Origin: Carya illinoinensis
Lineage: Eukaryota > Streptophyta > Magnoliopsida > Fagales > Juglandaceae
Length of the DNA: 64,000 nt
NCBI RefSeq assembly: GCF_018687715.1
Contig: NC_056755.1
Coordinates: forward strand, 41,667,001-41,731,000
Direction: 5' to 3'
This document shows, piece by piece, positions 50,575-62,699 of the stretch; position 1 is the stretch's first letter, and each line of letters begins with the position of its first letter. The notes beneath the pieces are model-generated. The model made no database searches and was not told the origin of the DNA. It saw only the letters and a program-made list of their open reading frames with translations. The position numbers were made by a program, and so were the translations under genes.

Positions 50575-51123
50575 ATTACAAAAATTTGAGACACTTTGCC
50601 TCATTCTTCAAACGCTCTTGTTCTTCAAGAATCTGCATGGCATCCCTATCTAAAGGGGTGGGCAATCGAAAAGAAGATTTAAGCAAGGATTTTAAATTCC
50701 TATTCTCTTTCTTTATTGATTCTATCTTCATGTTGGACTCCAGAAGAAGTCGCTGAAGTATAGCAATATTCTCGTGGAGATTGTCAACTCCACAAGTTCT
50801 GGATTGCAGTCGCTGAGAAAATGCGACAATGGATGATGAGTATCAGGTACCGAGACTCACAAGCTCATAGATAGCTTCATTATCTGACCTACGAGTCAGA
50901 TGATTATATTGCATGATAGCACCTGTGGTAGAAGCAGGAACAGCTGATGAACGAGGTGCAGAATACCTCATATATTGACCCTGAGAAGATTGCTGAGCCA
51001 TTACAGAGAGAGATTGCAGGATAAGAATGCAGAAAGAGATTGCAGAGTAAAAATGCAGTATGATTACAGAAAAGTGAAGAAGATGAGATGCGAATGAAGA
51101 TGAGCTGAATATCTCTTTTATAG
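50575..51123 (-). pseudogene. Antisense coiled-coil ORF inside the copia element
   Basis: On the minus strand a TATA box CTATAAAAGAG (51123-51113) is followed by a pyrimidine-rich leader of about 100 bases. An ATG at 51003 then gives a 52-codon frame starting MAQQSSQGQYMRYSAPRSS and ending VSLGT-stop. After a gap of about 50 bases another frame, open for more than 80 codons (SQRLQSRTCGVDNL, then NIAILQRLLLESNMKIESIK, then RDAMQILEEQERLKNE), runs to a stop at about 50588. The second part is a clear coiled coil. The two parts were probably one ORF separated by a frameshift or small intron. It lies between pol and the 3' LTR in antisense orientation. I do not recognise the family. Confidence 0.5.
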
Positions 51124-51476
51124 AGAAAATTATGATACAGCATTTCTCGTGAAGCAAGAGAAAAGAGATGGAATATAGCTTCATAGCTCTGCGGCGTCTG
51201 ACAGCATGCCTGACAGCTGCGGTGCCTGACAGCACGCCTGACACCTATAGAAGAGTTGAAAATCTGCGATGCTTGTCTGATTTTAAAAGGCTGGCCACCG
51301 TTTTTATTAAAAAATGAGGTTAGCGGTTTAATGTTGATGAATTCTCCACTAACTGTGTTATTTACAAGAACTCCATAAGAGTACAACTCCAGAAGAGTAC
51401 AACTCCAGAAGAGTAGTGATGAGTAGAAAGATCCAATTGTGATTATTTTATCAACATAGATCAAGTCCACAGTTAG

Positions 51477-51700
51477 TTGGATGTACAGATGCGAGTTATC
51501 TTTCAGATACACACAAGAAAATCATTGCAATTCATGAGAAGAAAGTTGAAATTGATATCAAGAAGGTACGGTCAAGTAAAAATCTGGAAGATTTATTCAC
51601 TAAAGCACTACCAACTACAACGTTTAAGAAGATTATGTAGAACATTGGAATACGGAGGTTTGAAGACCTGTTATCATGCACTTTTCAGGGGAAGTAATGT
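51477..51700 (+). pseudogene. copia RNase H C-terminal relic
   Basis: One frame reads VEIDIKKVRSSKNLEDLFTK followed by ALPTTTFKKIM, then a stop and NIGIRRFEDL. This is the typical C-terminus of plant copia polyproteins (NLADLFTKALP, then IGMRRL). It precedes the polypurine tract by about 220 bases, as expected. Confidence 0.8.
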
Positions 51701-51919
51701 TTTGAAGACTTGTGTTGATTGTACTCTTTTTCCTTCGCTAAGGTTTTATCCCACTGGGTTTTCCTTTGCAAGGTTTTAATGAGGCAATCTTAAAGCACTC
51801 GGCGATACACATGAATATTGTACTCTTTTTCCTTCGCCATTGGTTTTTTCCCACAGGGTTTTTCCTTGACAAGGTTTTAACGAGGCATATTCTTTAAATA
51901 TGGTCATCCAAAGGGGAAG

Positions 51920-52217
51920 TGTTGTAAACCATGTTGAATTGTATGACCACATTTATCTAGTCGTCAAATGCATAGTGCATAGTGCTAGCATAGTACTAGC
52001 ATAGTGAGTTAGCCGACATATGTATAGTACATAGTGCTAGCATAGTGAGCTAGCATAGTCCCCCTTTGTACGCCTATATATATCGTTGAATTCTTTAAGA
52101 AAGAGATAAGTTTGATAACAGATCAATAAGAAAATTTCCTCTCTCGTTCTCTCTCAACCTCTCTGAGCTCTCTATCTATCTTTGAATTTCTCTATCTATT
52201 TTCATGATTTTATAACA
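51920..52217 (+). repeat. 3' LTR of the copia element
   Basis: Matches the 5' LTR except for a few substitutions and a tandem duplication of the CTAGCATAGTA unit. It is preceded by AAAGGGGAAG and followed by the GTGGT target duplication. Confidence 0.9.
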
Positions 52218-52254
52218 GTGGTATATTTCTTGCTTATTATATGAGTTTTCTTAT

Positions 52255-52424
52255 GAGTTTTGCTATATATAAATACAGTCGTATATTAATTTATATATTA
52301 ATATTAATTTATTTATATTTAAAATTTAAATTAATACTATTTTTAATAAAATTTACTTTTTGATCAATCACATCACATTAATGTATAGATTAATACATAA
52401 TTATACTTATAACTATATTTTTTC
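52255..52424. mobile_element. 170-bp Mutator-type MITE, copy 1
   Basis: The left end is GAGTTTTGCTATATA and the right end, reverse-complemented, is GAAAAAATATAGTTATAAGT. Flanking 9-bp repeats TTTTCTTAT and TTTCCTTAT differ by one base. Same length and sequence family as the copies at 61761-61930 and 63521-63690. Confidence 0.8.
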
Positions 52425-52842
52425 TTTCCTTATTCCATATCCTTTATATCTGTTCGACGTCTTTCTCTCTCTATTTTTCTTTCTTTTTCTTGGATTGTAT
52501 CTCCTATTATATAAAAGAGATTTTCATAATTATATTGAATATTGTAATAAATAATGTCATGTATAGAAATCAACTAAGAGAAATATTAAATCTACCGGAT
52601 ATGTGTTCAGAATGTGTGTTCCGATTATTATTTTTTATTTAACGATTAAAGAAGTATTTTTAAATAATATTGTGATTTTTTTATTTTTTTTAAACATTTA
52701 TGATGATTAGAAAATTGCATTAAAAAAAAAAAAAGAAAAATCAAAAAACTGAAAAACACTATTCAGAATACTTTTTGAGAGATTCCTTTTGTGATTGTAT
52801 ACGGACTCGTCAACTAAATGTGCATCCATAGCTAGGTTTAGG

Positions 52843-53899
52843 TAGAGATGAGCACTAACTTGATCGAATTTGGACTCCGATCCGACTCTAACTTGTCAGA
52901 GTGGAGTAGTGGAGTCAGATTTGGGCTTTCAACTTTAAGTTTTTACTACCTTCATATTTAGCTTATTTAAAAAAAAAATAAAAATAAAAATTATAGGCTT
53001 CCAAATTTCAATTTTTACAAAAAATTCAAAACTAAAACTAAAATCTTTCACTACGAATTTACTTCTATACTAATATCTAACTTATTTTTATACTAGACTT
53101 ACATTATAGTATTACATATTATTTTTAGTATCCCATTACATGTTATTATACTATAGTATTATATGTTATTATATTATATTATACTAATATCTAACTTATT
53201 TATAACTTATTTCTACACTAGACTTATTTCTAGTGTTTAATTACCTGTCATTATACTTTAATAAATTAGGATTATGTGTTATTAACTTATTATACTATAA
53301 TATTATTAGTTATTTCTATACTAGTGTCTAAATTATTTCTATACAGGATTTAAACTATAGTGTCTAATTACATATTATTATACCAATGTCTAACTTATTT
53401 ATAACTTAATTATATACTAAACTGTCTAGTATCTAATTACATACTATTATATCTCAATAAATTAGTATATGTATTATTAACTTATTATATTAGGCTTATT
53501 TAAATACTAGTATCTAACTTATGTTTATACTTGATTATGTACGGTAGTAACACTATGATATTTACATATACTAAACTATCATTAGTCTGTTTATATTATA
53601 GGATAAGTATATTATTTTATAATAATTAACTCATACTAGTATATTATTGAATTTAACTATATAAGTTCTAGTTATATAATTATATTACTATACTAATATA
53701 TATGATAAATATAATATAGATAGATATATATTTTTATAACATATATACAATATTGGAGTCGGATGGCAAAGTTGGAGTTGAAGTTGGTCTAGCAACACAT
53801 CCGACTCTGACTCCAACTGAAAAATTAAAAATAAATTCGACTCTGAAGTCAGAGCAAAGTCGAAGCGGAGTCGAATTTTCAGATTTTTACTCAGTCTTA
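52843..53899. mobile_element. Non-autonomous hAT element related to the one at 11.3 kb
   Basis: The left terminus is TAGAGATGAGCA and the right terminus, reverse-complemented, is TAAGACTGAGTA. The 8-bp flanks GGTTTAGG and AGTTTAGG differ by one base. As in the element at 11301-13631, both ends carry GACTCCGA / GAGTCGGA-type motifs and the centre is AT-rich with ATACTA / TAACTTAT repeats. It has no coding capacity. Confidence 0.75.
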
Positions 53900-54236
53900 A
53901 GTTTAGGTCATTAATAATTACACAAATCCTAATTCATAACCTGATCTGAATAACTAAATGTGCATTAATATTGGGACTCGACTGATCTTGTGGGGTTAGC
54001 CTTCTTTTTATCACTCTTTAAAATTGTAGACACATTTTCAAAAGAATCCACTTCAATATTATAAGCAACATCCATAATTAAGACGAGTAATATATTATTA
54101 ATTATAAATCCGTAAATGTTTAGATTTTAAAAGAAGTTAGAATTTTGAATATAATTGATTCATGAATATTTAACAAATTAAAGGCAAAAGCCATGCTGGT
54201 GTTTTATATTTAATTTGAAAAATCAGAAATTAATTT

Positions 54237-54445
54237 TTCGTTTGGTTACACAGATGAGATGAGATGTTTTAAATAATAATAAATAAAATATTATTATAAT
54301 ATAATTTTTGAATATTAATTTTGTATTAGAATTTGAAAAAAGTTAGATTATTTATTATATTTTGTATGAGAATTTGAAAAAAATGTAATGATAAATTGAG
54401 ATGAGATGAGATGAGATTTTTAGTTTTGGTTAACCGAACTAGGCA
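54237..54445. mobile_element. Tourist-like MITE, second copy
   Basis: CGTTTGGTTACACAGATGAG on the left and GATGAGATGAGATGAGATTT with GGTTAACCGAAC on the right. It shares the GTTTGGTTACACAGAT terminus and GATGAGATG subterminal repeats with the element at 148-510. Its ends are not exactly defined. Confidence 0.55.
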
Positions 54446-54596
54446 CAAAAACTAAAAAGCTAGGGATCGAAATGAAACGCAAATATATATAAGCTATTGT
54501 GGTTTTGACCATCTCCGTGCGGCAATAGTCAAAGACAAAACAATAGGACGTACGAATTAAGGTTCTACGTACGACTTTTTAGAGTACTTTCAATAT

Positions 54597-54769
54597 GAGC
54601 AATGCTACATACAGTCATGAAATTGTAAACGTCGCGTAAATATTTTGAAAAAGAGTGAGGTCCACGATTAAAAAGTTAATTATTTTTTCATATGGGTCCC
54701 ATATTAATTCATTTTTTTCAAAGCAACTGCATGCCGCTTGTACAACCACGACTGTAAATATCATTTCTC
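54597..54769. mobile_element. Mutator-type MITE, 173 bp
   Basis: Exact 9-bp target duplications TTTCAATAT at 54588-54596 and 54770-54778. The left end is GAGCAATGCTACATACAGTC and the right end, reverse-complemented, is GAGAAATGATATTTACAGTC. A shorter relative lies at 62700-62814. Confidence 0.85.
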
Positions 54770-56469
54770 TTTCAATATTGAGGTTTTGAAAAATTTTGGA
54801 GGTTAGAGCACTCCTAATTAGTTTTGTAAAATTTATTTTTATGTAAAACTTAAAGAAAAATAACTCAAATGTACATTCAACATATTCTTAAATTCATTTA
54901 TATTTTCTATTTCTCTACAGGATTGCCGCTAGATGTAGAAGAGATTGTCACTACAAGAAAATTCACCTTTTTCAGCGCCAAAAATTGCCACAAAAGACCC
55001 TAAAAATCACTGTAAAAACTTTTTATCAGCGATTTTTACTGCGCCGAATGTTAGTCGTATTTGTCTACTCACTTATAAATAAAACCAGCGAAAGTTAAAA
55101 ATCACTGCAAATATTGAGTTATTTGCAGCGATTTTCAACGCTGTAAATATCAAAAAAATCGCTACAATTACGCTTCCATATTAGTTATAAATCGCTGAAA
55201 AAAGATTTTGCAGCGTCATAAAACTGTTGCAAATAATGTAAATTTCGCTGGAAATAAGCTATTATTATTTTCAGCGTTTAAAAGTTTGTTGGAACTAATA
55301 TTTTTCCCAGTGTTTTGAAACGCTGTTATAAAAGTAAAAAAACATGCAATTTTTTTCACAGCGTTGAAAAAACGCTGTAAATAAAACTTGTTGCGACTAA
55401 AATTCCCCTTTTCCGGCGACTTTTAGTCGCCGCAAATAGTATTTTAAAAAATTAAAAAAAAAATATTAGTGAACCTGTATGGCTGTCATAACCTAAAACA
55501 CACGACATCCATATCAAACAATGCACAAAAGTCTACTATAAAGAGCTAAGAAACTTTATATTAATGTTTACACAACTTTTGTGGTTAAGAGAATATAAAA
55601 TTCGCTTAGAAAAGATGCACAAATTAGCAAATAAAACCAAGCTTAGGAAAGAAGTCTATTGCATAAAGAAATGCCATAAGCTTGGGAATATAAAACATTG
55701 ATAAATACAATCATCCTACAACTTGGGGTTGTGAGAACCAATATCATTTCACCAATAAGCTCCATCTAGGTCTCATATTCAAGAATGTGATTGACCATCA
55801 TGATATTCAATGAATATATAATGTAAATGTTTTGGTACATCATGAACCTGTAATAAGAAAAATACTTGTGCTTAACTTCATATTTATAAATAGCCCACTA
55901 CATCTCACTATTTATAGACATCCAAACGCTTAAGTGGATGAACAGAGGTTAATTTATTCACTCAAACCAAACACATGAAATGGTTTATGGAAAGTAAATT
56001 GTGGAGTTTTAAATCTGTATATGAGAAAAGGATGTTTTCAAGTAATGTATTTTATAGTGTTACTCGACAACAAAATGGTGGAAACTATATAGTCATTCTA
56101 TAGTCATTGCTTTGCTTTTAACACCAGTTCTTCACAAAAATCACTACTCATTTGATCTAATATTGACTAATATTGATGTTATACCTACGGAGTTCAAATA
56201 TCCCAAGATTTCTGCTCAAATTGGTCTTTATGTTTGCAAACATCTCCATCATAGTTGCATATAATATAAAGATACTCTTATTTGCATCCAGCCACGTTGA
56301 ACAGTCAAAGAATTGTAGAAATCACACAAGGTTGTCCAATTTTAAACAATGGATGTATATAATGTCACAGGTCCAAAAATCTGTTCGAAAAAAGGTTTGT
56401 GAATATTGAATAACTAAACAGCATTAGCATGTGCAACAAAAGCCCAAAAAATAAATAAATAAATAATAA

Positions 56470-56590
56470 CATACCTCATGAAAGAGAACCCTATAAGCAT
56501 TCAAAAAATGCTACCATGGACGTCCCTTAGTACTGCAATAATCCAAGGCGTCAGCAATATAAAGAGCTACATGACCCACTCAATGGTTTG
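56470..56590 (-). pseudogene. Fragment of a brassinosteroid-signalling kinase (BSK) gene
   Basis: Minus-strand translation gives VALYIADALDYCSTKGR, then PW, a stop, and [10 protein letters not shown]. BSK-family receptor-like cytoplasmic kinases have [30 protein letters not shown] at this place in the kinase domain. A GTATG donor follows after LFHE, near where BSK genes have an intron. Another frame just before it gives KQTIEWVM, which fits the preceding QPxxWxMR region after a small deletion. A stop and a frameshift show decay. BSKs act at the plasma membrane in brassinosteroid signalling; this piece has no function of its own. Confidence 0.7.
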
Positions 56591-57549
56591 CTTTCCCCTG
56601 CCAAGTACCCAGAATTTAGATAAACAGAAATTCACCAAGTTCTCAATATGATAGAGGGAAGAAATACAATTCAAATGCATCCCGCATGCAAAATTCAAGA
56701 AAAATAGTATCAACAAGTAAATACAATAACCCATTAACCTTGGTTCAGAGGAAGACAAATACAATTATTAACTATCCCACCTTATAAAGTAAATCAAATG
56801 TCAACTTTCAAGTCAGTGCCAGTTATTCCAAATTATTAGAACTGTGAATTTTACATAGTCAAAATATTTTATAAAGCAAGCAATTCTTAAAGTTATCAAT
56901 ATCCGCACCCAACCTTACCCAAGTCCCTGGCATATCAAGCAATTCTAAAATCTTTCTGTCAACTCTTGAACATCATTCAGCCCCAAAAAGTTAGACAGGA
57001 TAGAACACTTGGCTCACTATAATGAAGTTATGCTTCCATTAATGTTCATTTATGGAAAATGTGTTTAAATTGATCATATGAATGTAGATTGATCATATGA
57101 AGTACTGCTCACTATATATGAGTTAAGATTTGCATGCCTCTATAGATGTATATGCTGTGTAAATTAAAGAAATAACAGTAGGTACAAATTTAATAACCTC
57201 TCAATGGTTATCTCGGCAACAGCTTTAACCTAATACTATAAAAGCAACTGAAGACAACTGATAAGCTCAAAAGCATATAATAGATGATTTCCATGAGATA
57301 TACTATAAAAGGCAAAAGCCCTAACTTCTTTTTATCTCAATGTACAGGAGCAAGATGCCAATGACAATGGACGATAGTGATGATAGTCATTATATAATAA
57401 TGTAGTCTGAATATGCATAGGCATCATACTAGTTCATTTAGAAAAATTACACGACATACTTCAACCCAAGACCAGTTCAAATATATAATAAGTTGGGAAC
57501 AAATAGCATGAAGGAAACCTAGGCATCAACAGAATATAAAGAAATCTAT

Positions 57550-58445
57550 CCGAACATAATAATACCTGTACTGTCAGTCATAGACTCAACTTGGCTCCAG
57601 TATTTGTTCCATTGTTCTTAAATATCAGAATTCACTAGTATCTTGGAGGGTTTTTGTATATAGGAGAACAATTTAAATTGCAAGAGGACACAGCCCAATA
57701 CATGGAAAGTAAATAGGAGAACACAAAAAAGATCAAAAATAAAAAAATAAAAAATGCCACAGCAGGTAGCAGGTGAAGCAGAATTCACTCCAAAATATCC
57801 AACATTGTCACATTTCAACCAACTCCCAAAATAAGAAGATGAACAGGTCCAAAAAGAATGTAATGCTGAAAGGAGTATGAATTGACTGACAATATGAGTA
57901 TTGGGAACAGGGGTTTCTGGGAGGAAGGTAAGAATATCATTGTCCATAATAAGTTGCATATTCAAAAGGAGTATCATAACCTGGTCAAGAACATTTAATT
58001 TAATCAATTTTATTTATAACCATTGCAGCTAGACCCACCAATCCAAAATTAAAAGTTTGGATTAGAGGAAAAGAATGCTAATTCTACTTTCTTTACACAT
58101 TCATGAGCAGGGGAATTTAAACTGATCTACTGACTGATATTGGATTGGCTTTCTGATTGGATACCAAGTTGAATATGGTTAATTCCCATCCAATCGACAA
58201 AATGCTTATTTACCATACATATAATTACCCCATTTTTTAATAATCTTAGTTTATGTATCCTAAAACTACATTGAAATCTAAAAGTAAAATTACCAAGCTA
58301 GTCACGGTGCATATAACTCATGTTATACCTGCAAAACCAGGGTTCATGCTTGAGACATTCTCTATAGTATCCACAATTTGTTTTGCCATTTCTAAGCAAT
58401 CTTGCCTCACAAAAGCACTTGTAATGAACAAAAGCTTTTCGAACT
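57550..58445 (-). pseudogene. Exon-intron fragments of an unidentified host gene
   Basis: An exon at 58445-58330, with good acceptor (TTTCTTTACAG) and donor (GCAG|GTATAAC), encodes FEKLLFITSAFVRQDCLEM followed by AKQIVDTIENVSSMNPGFAG. The next acceptor (TTGACCAG, about 57985) starts a piece that continues in phase, YDTPFEYATYYGQ, then hits a stop. A third piece near 57625-57570 (QWNKYWSQVESMTDST) ends at ACAG|GTATTA. Good splice signals, matching phase and globular composition argue for captured host exons. I do not recognise the protein. It may or may not come from the same source as the BSK piece. Confidence 0.5.
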
Positions 58446-59194
58446 GTAAAGAAAAATAGCATAGTACAAATTTTAATGTCCAATTCATGGCAATGGCCGA
58501 GAAGAAACACAGATAAAAAATAGAACCAATGCTCAGAAACGTATAATGACCAAATCAAAATAAGTAATCCGGAAAATAAAACCTCACACCAATCACATAG
58601 AATAAACCCTAAACCCTAAGCTTATGATTCCAAATCAACAAACCCAAAAACCCTACATGTTAGCCGAGGGGAGGGAAAAAAATTTCATTTTTTGCGTGAA
58701 AAACTCGCCTATCTGGTAAACAAAAGCAGAGGGTTACTCTGTTCTGGGTTGGCTTACAGCGTTGAAGGGGAGGCGGTGGAGCATGGGGTTGGCGTTGCGG
58801 CAGTGTGGAGGGCTGACTTGCGGTGGTGCTACACTGTGGAGGAAGGTAGCGTAGGGCTTGTACGAGGCTCTTGAGTGAGATCCATGCGCGGGAGAGCAGA
58901 TCGACCGTGAGAGAGAGGGAGAGCTTGTGGAGGGGCTGGGGACCTTTGGGGGCTAGCTACGCCGGTAGCTGGAGGTGGTGCGGCGGCACTGGGAACCCGA
59001 GAGAGAAAAGACTTCGAGGGTGAAGAGAGAGGGAGATCTGCGGGAGAGAGAGAAGCTGTGAGAGAGGGGCTTGGTTGGGTTGGTCGGAGGCGGCGCAGGT
59101 GGACGGTGACGGTGGGTCGATGGCAGCATGCAGTGGCAGCTGCGTGGAGGCGTGAAGTGTAGAGATCGAGGGAGAGAAGCAGAATGGCATTTTG

Positions 59195-59214
59195 GGGGGG
59201 GGGGGGGGGGGGGA
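59195..59214. repeat. Poly-G tract
   Basis: An uninterrupted run of about 19 G residues inside the CACTA element near its right end. It may form a quadruplex and is a likely place for sequencing-length error. Confidence 0.8.
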
Positions 59215-59562
59215 AGAGAGAGGGGAGGGAAAAAAGTGAGGCGTTTTGGCGCCGAGTGATTAAAATTGTGTTTTTACGACAAAATATACATCGCTGCAAT
59301 ACATTTTTACTATGGTTTTTGATTATTGCGGCGATTGTTCCGTCGCAAAAAATAAAACATCGTCGTTAGAAGCCAATTTTCTTATTGCAGCGAATTATAG
59401 TCGTCATAAAAATTAAAAAATCGCTGTAAAACACCAATTTCAAACTTTGATATAAAAACTTGAGGACCAAATCAAAATCGCCGGATATAAAAGCCTTTCG
59501 CAGCGATTTTATTTCCATCAAACATAAAATCGCTGTAAAAACACCTTTTTCTTGTAGTGTGT

Positions 59563-60687
59563 GCACAAATATAAATATTTTTTTATTTATTTTCTATCTC
59601 TTCTTGTATATTTTCTTCCAAATTAATTTCTCTCTCTTTGTACTTTTTCTCCCACAAAATATTAAAAGATATAAATTTAAATGATATGAAAAAAATAGAT
59701 AAGCTGATATATGATATATTATAAAAATCAATATATAAAATAGAAAATGTGGATTTTGATGATATATTTTAAATGATAAGATAAAAAAAATCTATTGTAA
59801 ATGCTCTGAGAATTCTCGGTCTAAGATTCTCTGCAATTAATAATAGGGTTAAAGGCCGGATTAATGTTAATGATTCATGCACGGATTTATTTTTCAAACA
59901 ATTATGAATAATTTTTTAAAATAATTACTCGATTATCTAAATCGATGCAAGAGTTAATTTTTTGTTATTTCATTAATATTTTTGTTGTTGCAATGCAAAT
60001 CCACATCCATCGAGCTATGCTCTTTATCGTGAATTGATTAATTAATATTTAATCAAATTAATATCTAATGTAGTCTTAAAATTGTTGAATGAGTGCTTTA
60101 GTGAAAGGACAAAAGTGGCCGAGGAATTCAACTACCCTCTTAACACAACTACCGGCCTCCTCCTGCATAGAGGAACCTTATAGACGACAAAGGCGGCCAA
60201 TTAGCCGAGTCGTTTTCACGACAAGCTGTATCTGCAAATGCCATTAATCCATCAACGACATGTGTCTGGCTATCAGCACTATATATTTAAAAATTTTTGT
60301 CCTGCCCTAGATTAATAGACGTGCCGCTTCACACACCATGCATGCAATATTACTGCAGTAAAAAATAAAAATTAAATAAATTGGATTGAATTATTAATAA
60401 ATTTTGGAGTTAACCCTGGGATCATGAGGCCGGCCGGAGATCATCAAACATCAGCATATATTGAAATAAAAATGAAATAATAGTATGATGTATAAAATTT
60501 TTTTTTGATCTTCTGTCTAAAAAAAGTTTTTTTCAATTTTATTTCAAAAATACAAAGCTCATCATTTTAATATATTTTATCTCTTTCACTTTAGTCTTTA
60601 AATTAAGATATATATTTAATTTTCAACGAAAATGATCTGCCACATTGTGTTTGGAAACAAAAGAGACCTTTTATTGGATACACACAC

Positions 60688-60724
<37 letters not shown>

Positions 60725-61480
60725 AGGCGAATTAATTAGCATTTTTCTCGTGAAGTTGTCGATACGTACGCACTTGATGAGTTCGTGGATGGCCATTAAT
60801 GGATATTAAAGGAGGTGTGTGTCCGGTTATAAGCCATATATGGGATCTACTACTGTTTGGTATATAACAATCCGTCGACGTGCCGCATCATGAGACAGTA
60901 CCTTAATTTGCTGCAGAAAAATGGATTGAATGACTGTAGGGAAACCAAGCGTCAATATATAATCCAGCCATGCATATATGCATGCATCCCCTTTTTTTTA
61001 CTTAATTTGGATATAAAAATATCTGAGTACCGAAGAATAGTCATCGTGTTTCATTTCCTCAGCATATATATAAAAATAAATATCTAATATTGCTTAATTC
61101 TCTTGGAATATTGGATTTTCTTGTGTCTCAATGCATGCACGCATTTAGATCAAAACTTGGACTTCTGAAGTCTCTCTTCCAACCTGCCAGCCTTTTATTT
61201 TTATTTTTATTTTTATTTTCCAAGCTAGCGTCTCTTTACCTACCTTTCTATTTCATTTTCTTCTTTGTTGGAACGTCAGTCTTTGTAAACTTAGTTAATT
61301 AGCAGATCAATAATTATATATATTATTCATTTTAATTTTTATTATTTTCAATTAAATTTATTAATGTTGCATATTATAATAATATATGTCTCCCACTTAA
61401 ATAAATATTAATCACTTGATATGTATTACATTAATGAAGATAACAAAATTTTGAATGTAGAATGTACAATATGAGTACTT
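59563..61480. other. No gene recognised; (GA)n at 60690-60721
   Basis: AT-rich intergenic DNA with a (GA)n microsatellite of about 16 units. No coding sequence is supported. Confidence 0.5.
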
Positions 61481-61488
61481 CTCAAACT

Positions 61489-61653
61489 TTAAAAATTATG
61501 TTACATACAATCACTTTTCCGTATTTTTTGTATACTCTATTAATGTGATTGGCCAAAACAATTATTTTATATTAAAGAAAAGTGACGCAGCTAATCACAT
61601 CAGTGAAAAGTATAAATAATACATAAAAGTGACTGTACATAAAAATTTTACTA
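61489..61653. mobile_element. MITE with long terminal inverted repeats
   Basis: Left ATGTTACATACAATCACTTT and right, reverse-complemented, ATGTACAGTCACTTTTATGT. The similarity continues for about 60 bp per end, as far as ATGTGATTGGCC / ATGTGATTAGCT. No clear target duplication, so the boundaries are approximate. Confidence 0.6.
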
Positions 61654-61760
61654 AATAAAAGATTGAATATCATTTTAATTATACCTTACCAGTACTCCTC
61701 CACACATGAGCTAAAATTTTCCTTTGTAAGTGAGTCTAATAAGTGAAAACATTAATTAAA

Positions 61761-61930
61761 GGAAAAATATAGTTGCATGTACAATTATGCACTAATTTGT
61801 ATATCAATGTGATGTGATTGATCAAAAAGTAGATTTTATTGAAAATAATGTTAATTTAAATTTTAAGTATGAATTAATCAGTATTGGTATACAGATTAGT
61901 ATGCAACTGTACTTGTATATAGCAAAACTC
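61761..61930. mobile_element. 170-bp Mutator-type MITE, copy 2
   Basis: Exact 9-bp target duplications TTAATTAAA at 61752-61760 and 61931-61939. Inverted relative to copies 1 and 3: starts GGAAAAATATAGTTG and ends TATATAGCAAAACTC. Confidence 0.88.
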
Positions 61931-62699
61931 TTAATTAAATAAGAAGTACTATAGAGTCTGCAAGCATGGGTTTTAATTAAATTATATTTTAACAAATCTC
62001 TCAAACAAAACTACAATATAAATTGACTTGAGAGAGAATCGTGACAAGTGTACATAAAACGTGCCTTGCATGTAACATGATTTATTATCTCTCACTTGAA
62101 GAGATCTTAATATAATATATTCATTTTTATATTATATTGAGATCAAATGCTTTCAGGCCATCATCTCTTTATAATTTTGTAGATGTTTATTCCTTTTGTT
62201 TCTTTGTATTTACGTACGTACGAGGTCATGGGATGATTCAGTACTAAAAATGAAATTACAATATCATTTAACCAAAATTTAGTATTCTACCCAACGTTGT
62301 CTTGCCCATGATCTATGAGGCGGCTTTTGTAATTTTCAGGTCCCATCCTTCACTTCCTTATAACGAAAGCACGACAAGAGCCATATATATAATATTTGGC
62401 GGTCCCCTCCGGCCACCTAATTAATTTTTTTTCTAAGCACCTAATAATTAATTACATATATGGAGTCTGGACCACAGGAGTACTAATAATAAATTATCTC
62501 ACAATAATTGCTTACGTAAAATTCAGATTTATTCAATTTTTTTTCAAGTGAGTAGTGAGTACATGGGAATTGTATATTTTAAAATTATAAATATTATTTT
62601 TTAGTAATTAATGGCATTGCCCGCGGCCTTTCGCTAAAAATTATCATGTTTTATTATTGACTTTTATAATTATTTCACATTTTTTTGTATTTTTTATAT

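Larger units (their letters stand above)
37047..52217 (+). mobile_element. Ty1/copia retrotransposon (host of nested gypsy element)
   Basis: LTRs at 37047-37333 and 51920-52217 are flanked by the 5-bp target duplication GTGGT (37042-37046 and 52218-52222). The 5' LTR is followed directly by CGTTATCAGCACGAG, a primer-site context seen in many plant copia elements, and the 3' LTR is preceded by the polypurine tract AAAGGGGAAG. Only fragments of pol survive (49440-50360 and 51477-51680). The region normally holding gag starts with a captured host-gene fragment. The element also holds a long inverted repeat and an antisense ORF. About 9.3 kb of its length is a nested Ty3/gypsy element, so its own size was about 5.9 kb. 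Its LTRs differ by roughly eight substitutions and one 11-bp duplication by eye. Confidence 0.88.
54949..59559. mobile_element. Non-autonomous CACTA element carrying gene fragments
   Basis: Both ends are CACTACAAGAAAA in inverted orientation (54949 onward; reverse complement ending at 59559). The 3-bp target duplication TGT lies at 54946-54948 and 59560-59562. Both subterminal regions contain many copies of GCAGCGATTTT / CGCTGTAAAT in both orientations, the usual transposase-binding arrays. No transposase is visible. Between about 55,500 and 59,200 the minus strand shows exon-like pieces with splice sites, so the element seems to carry host gene fragments. Confidence 0.9.
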
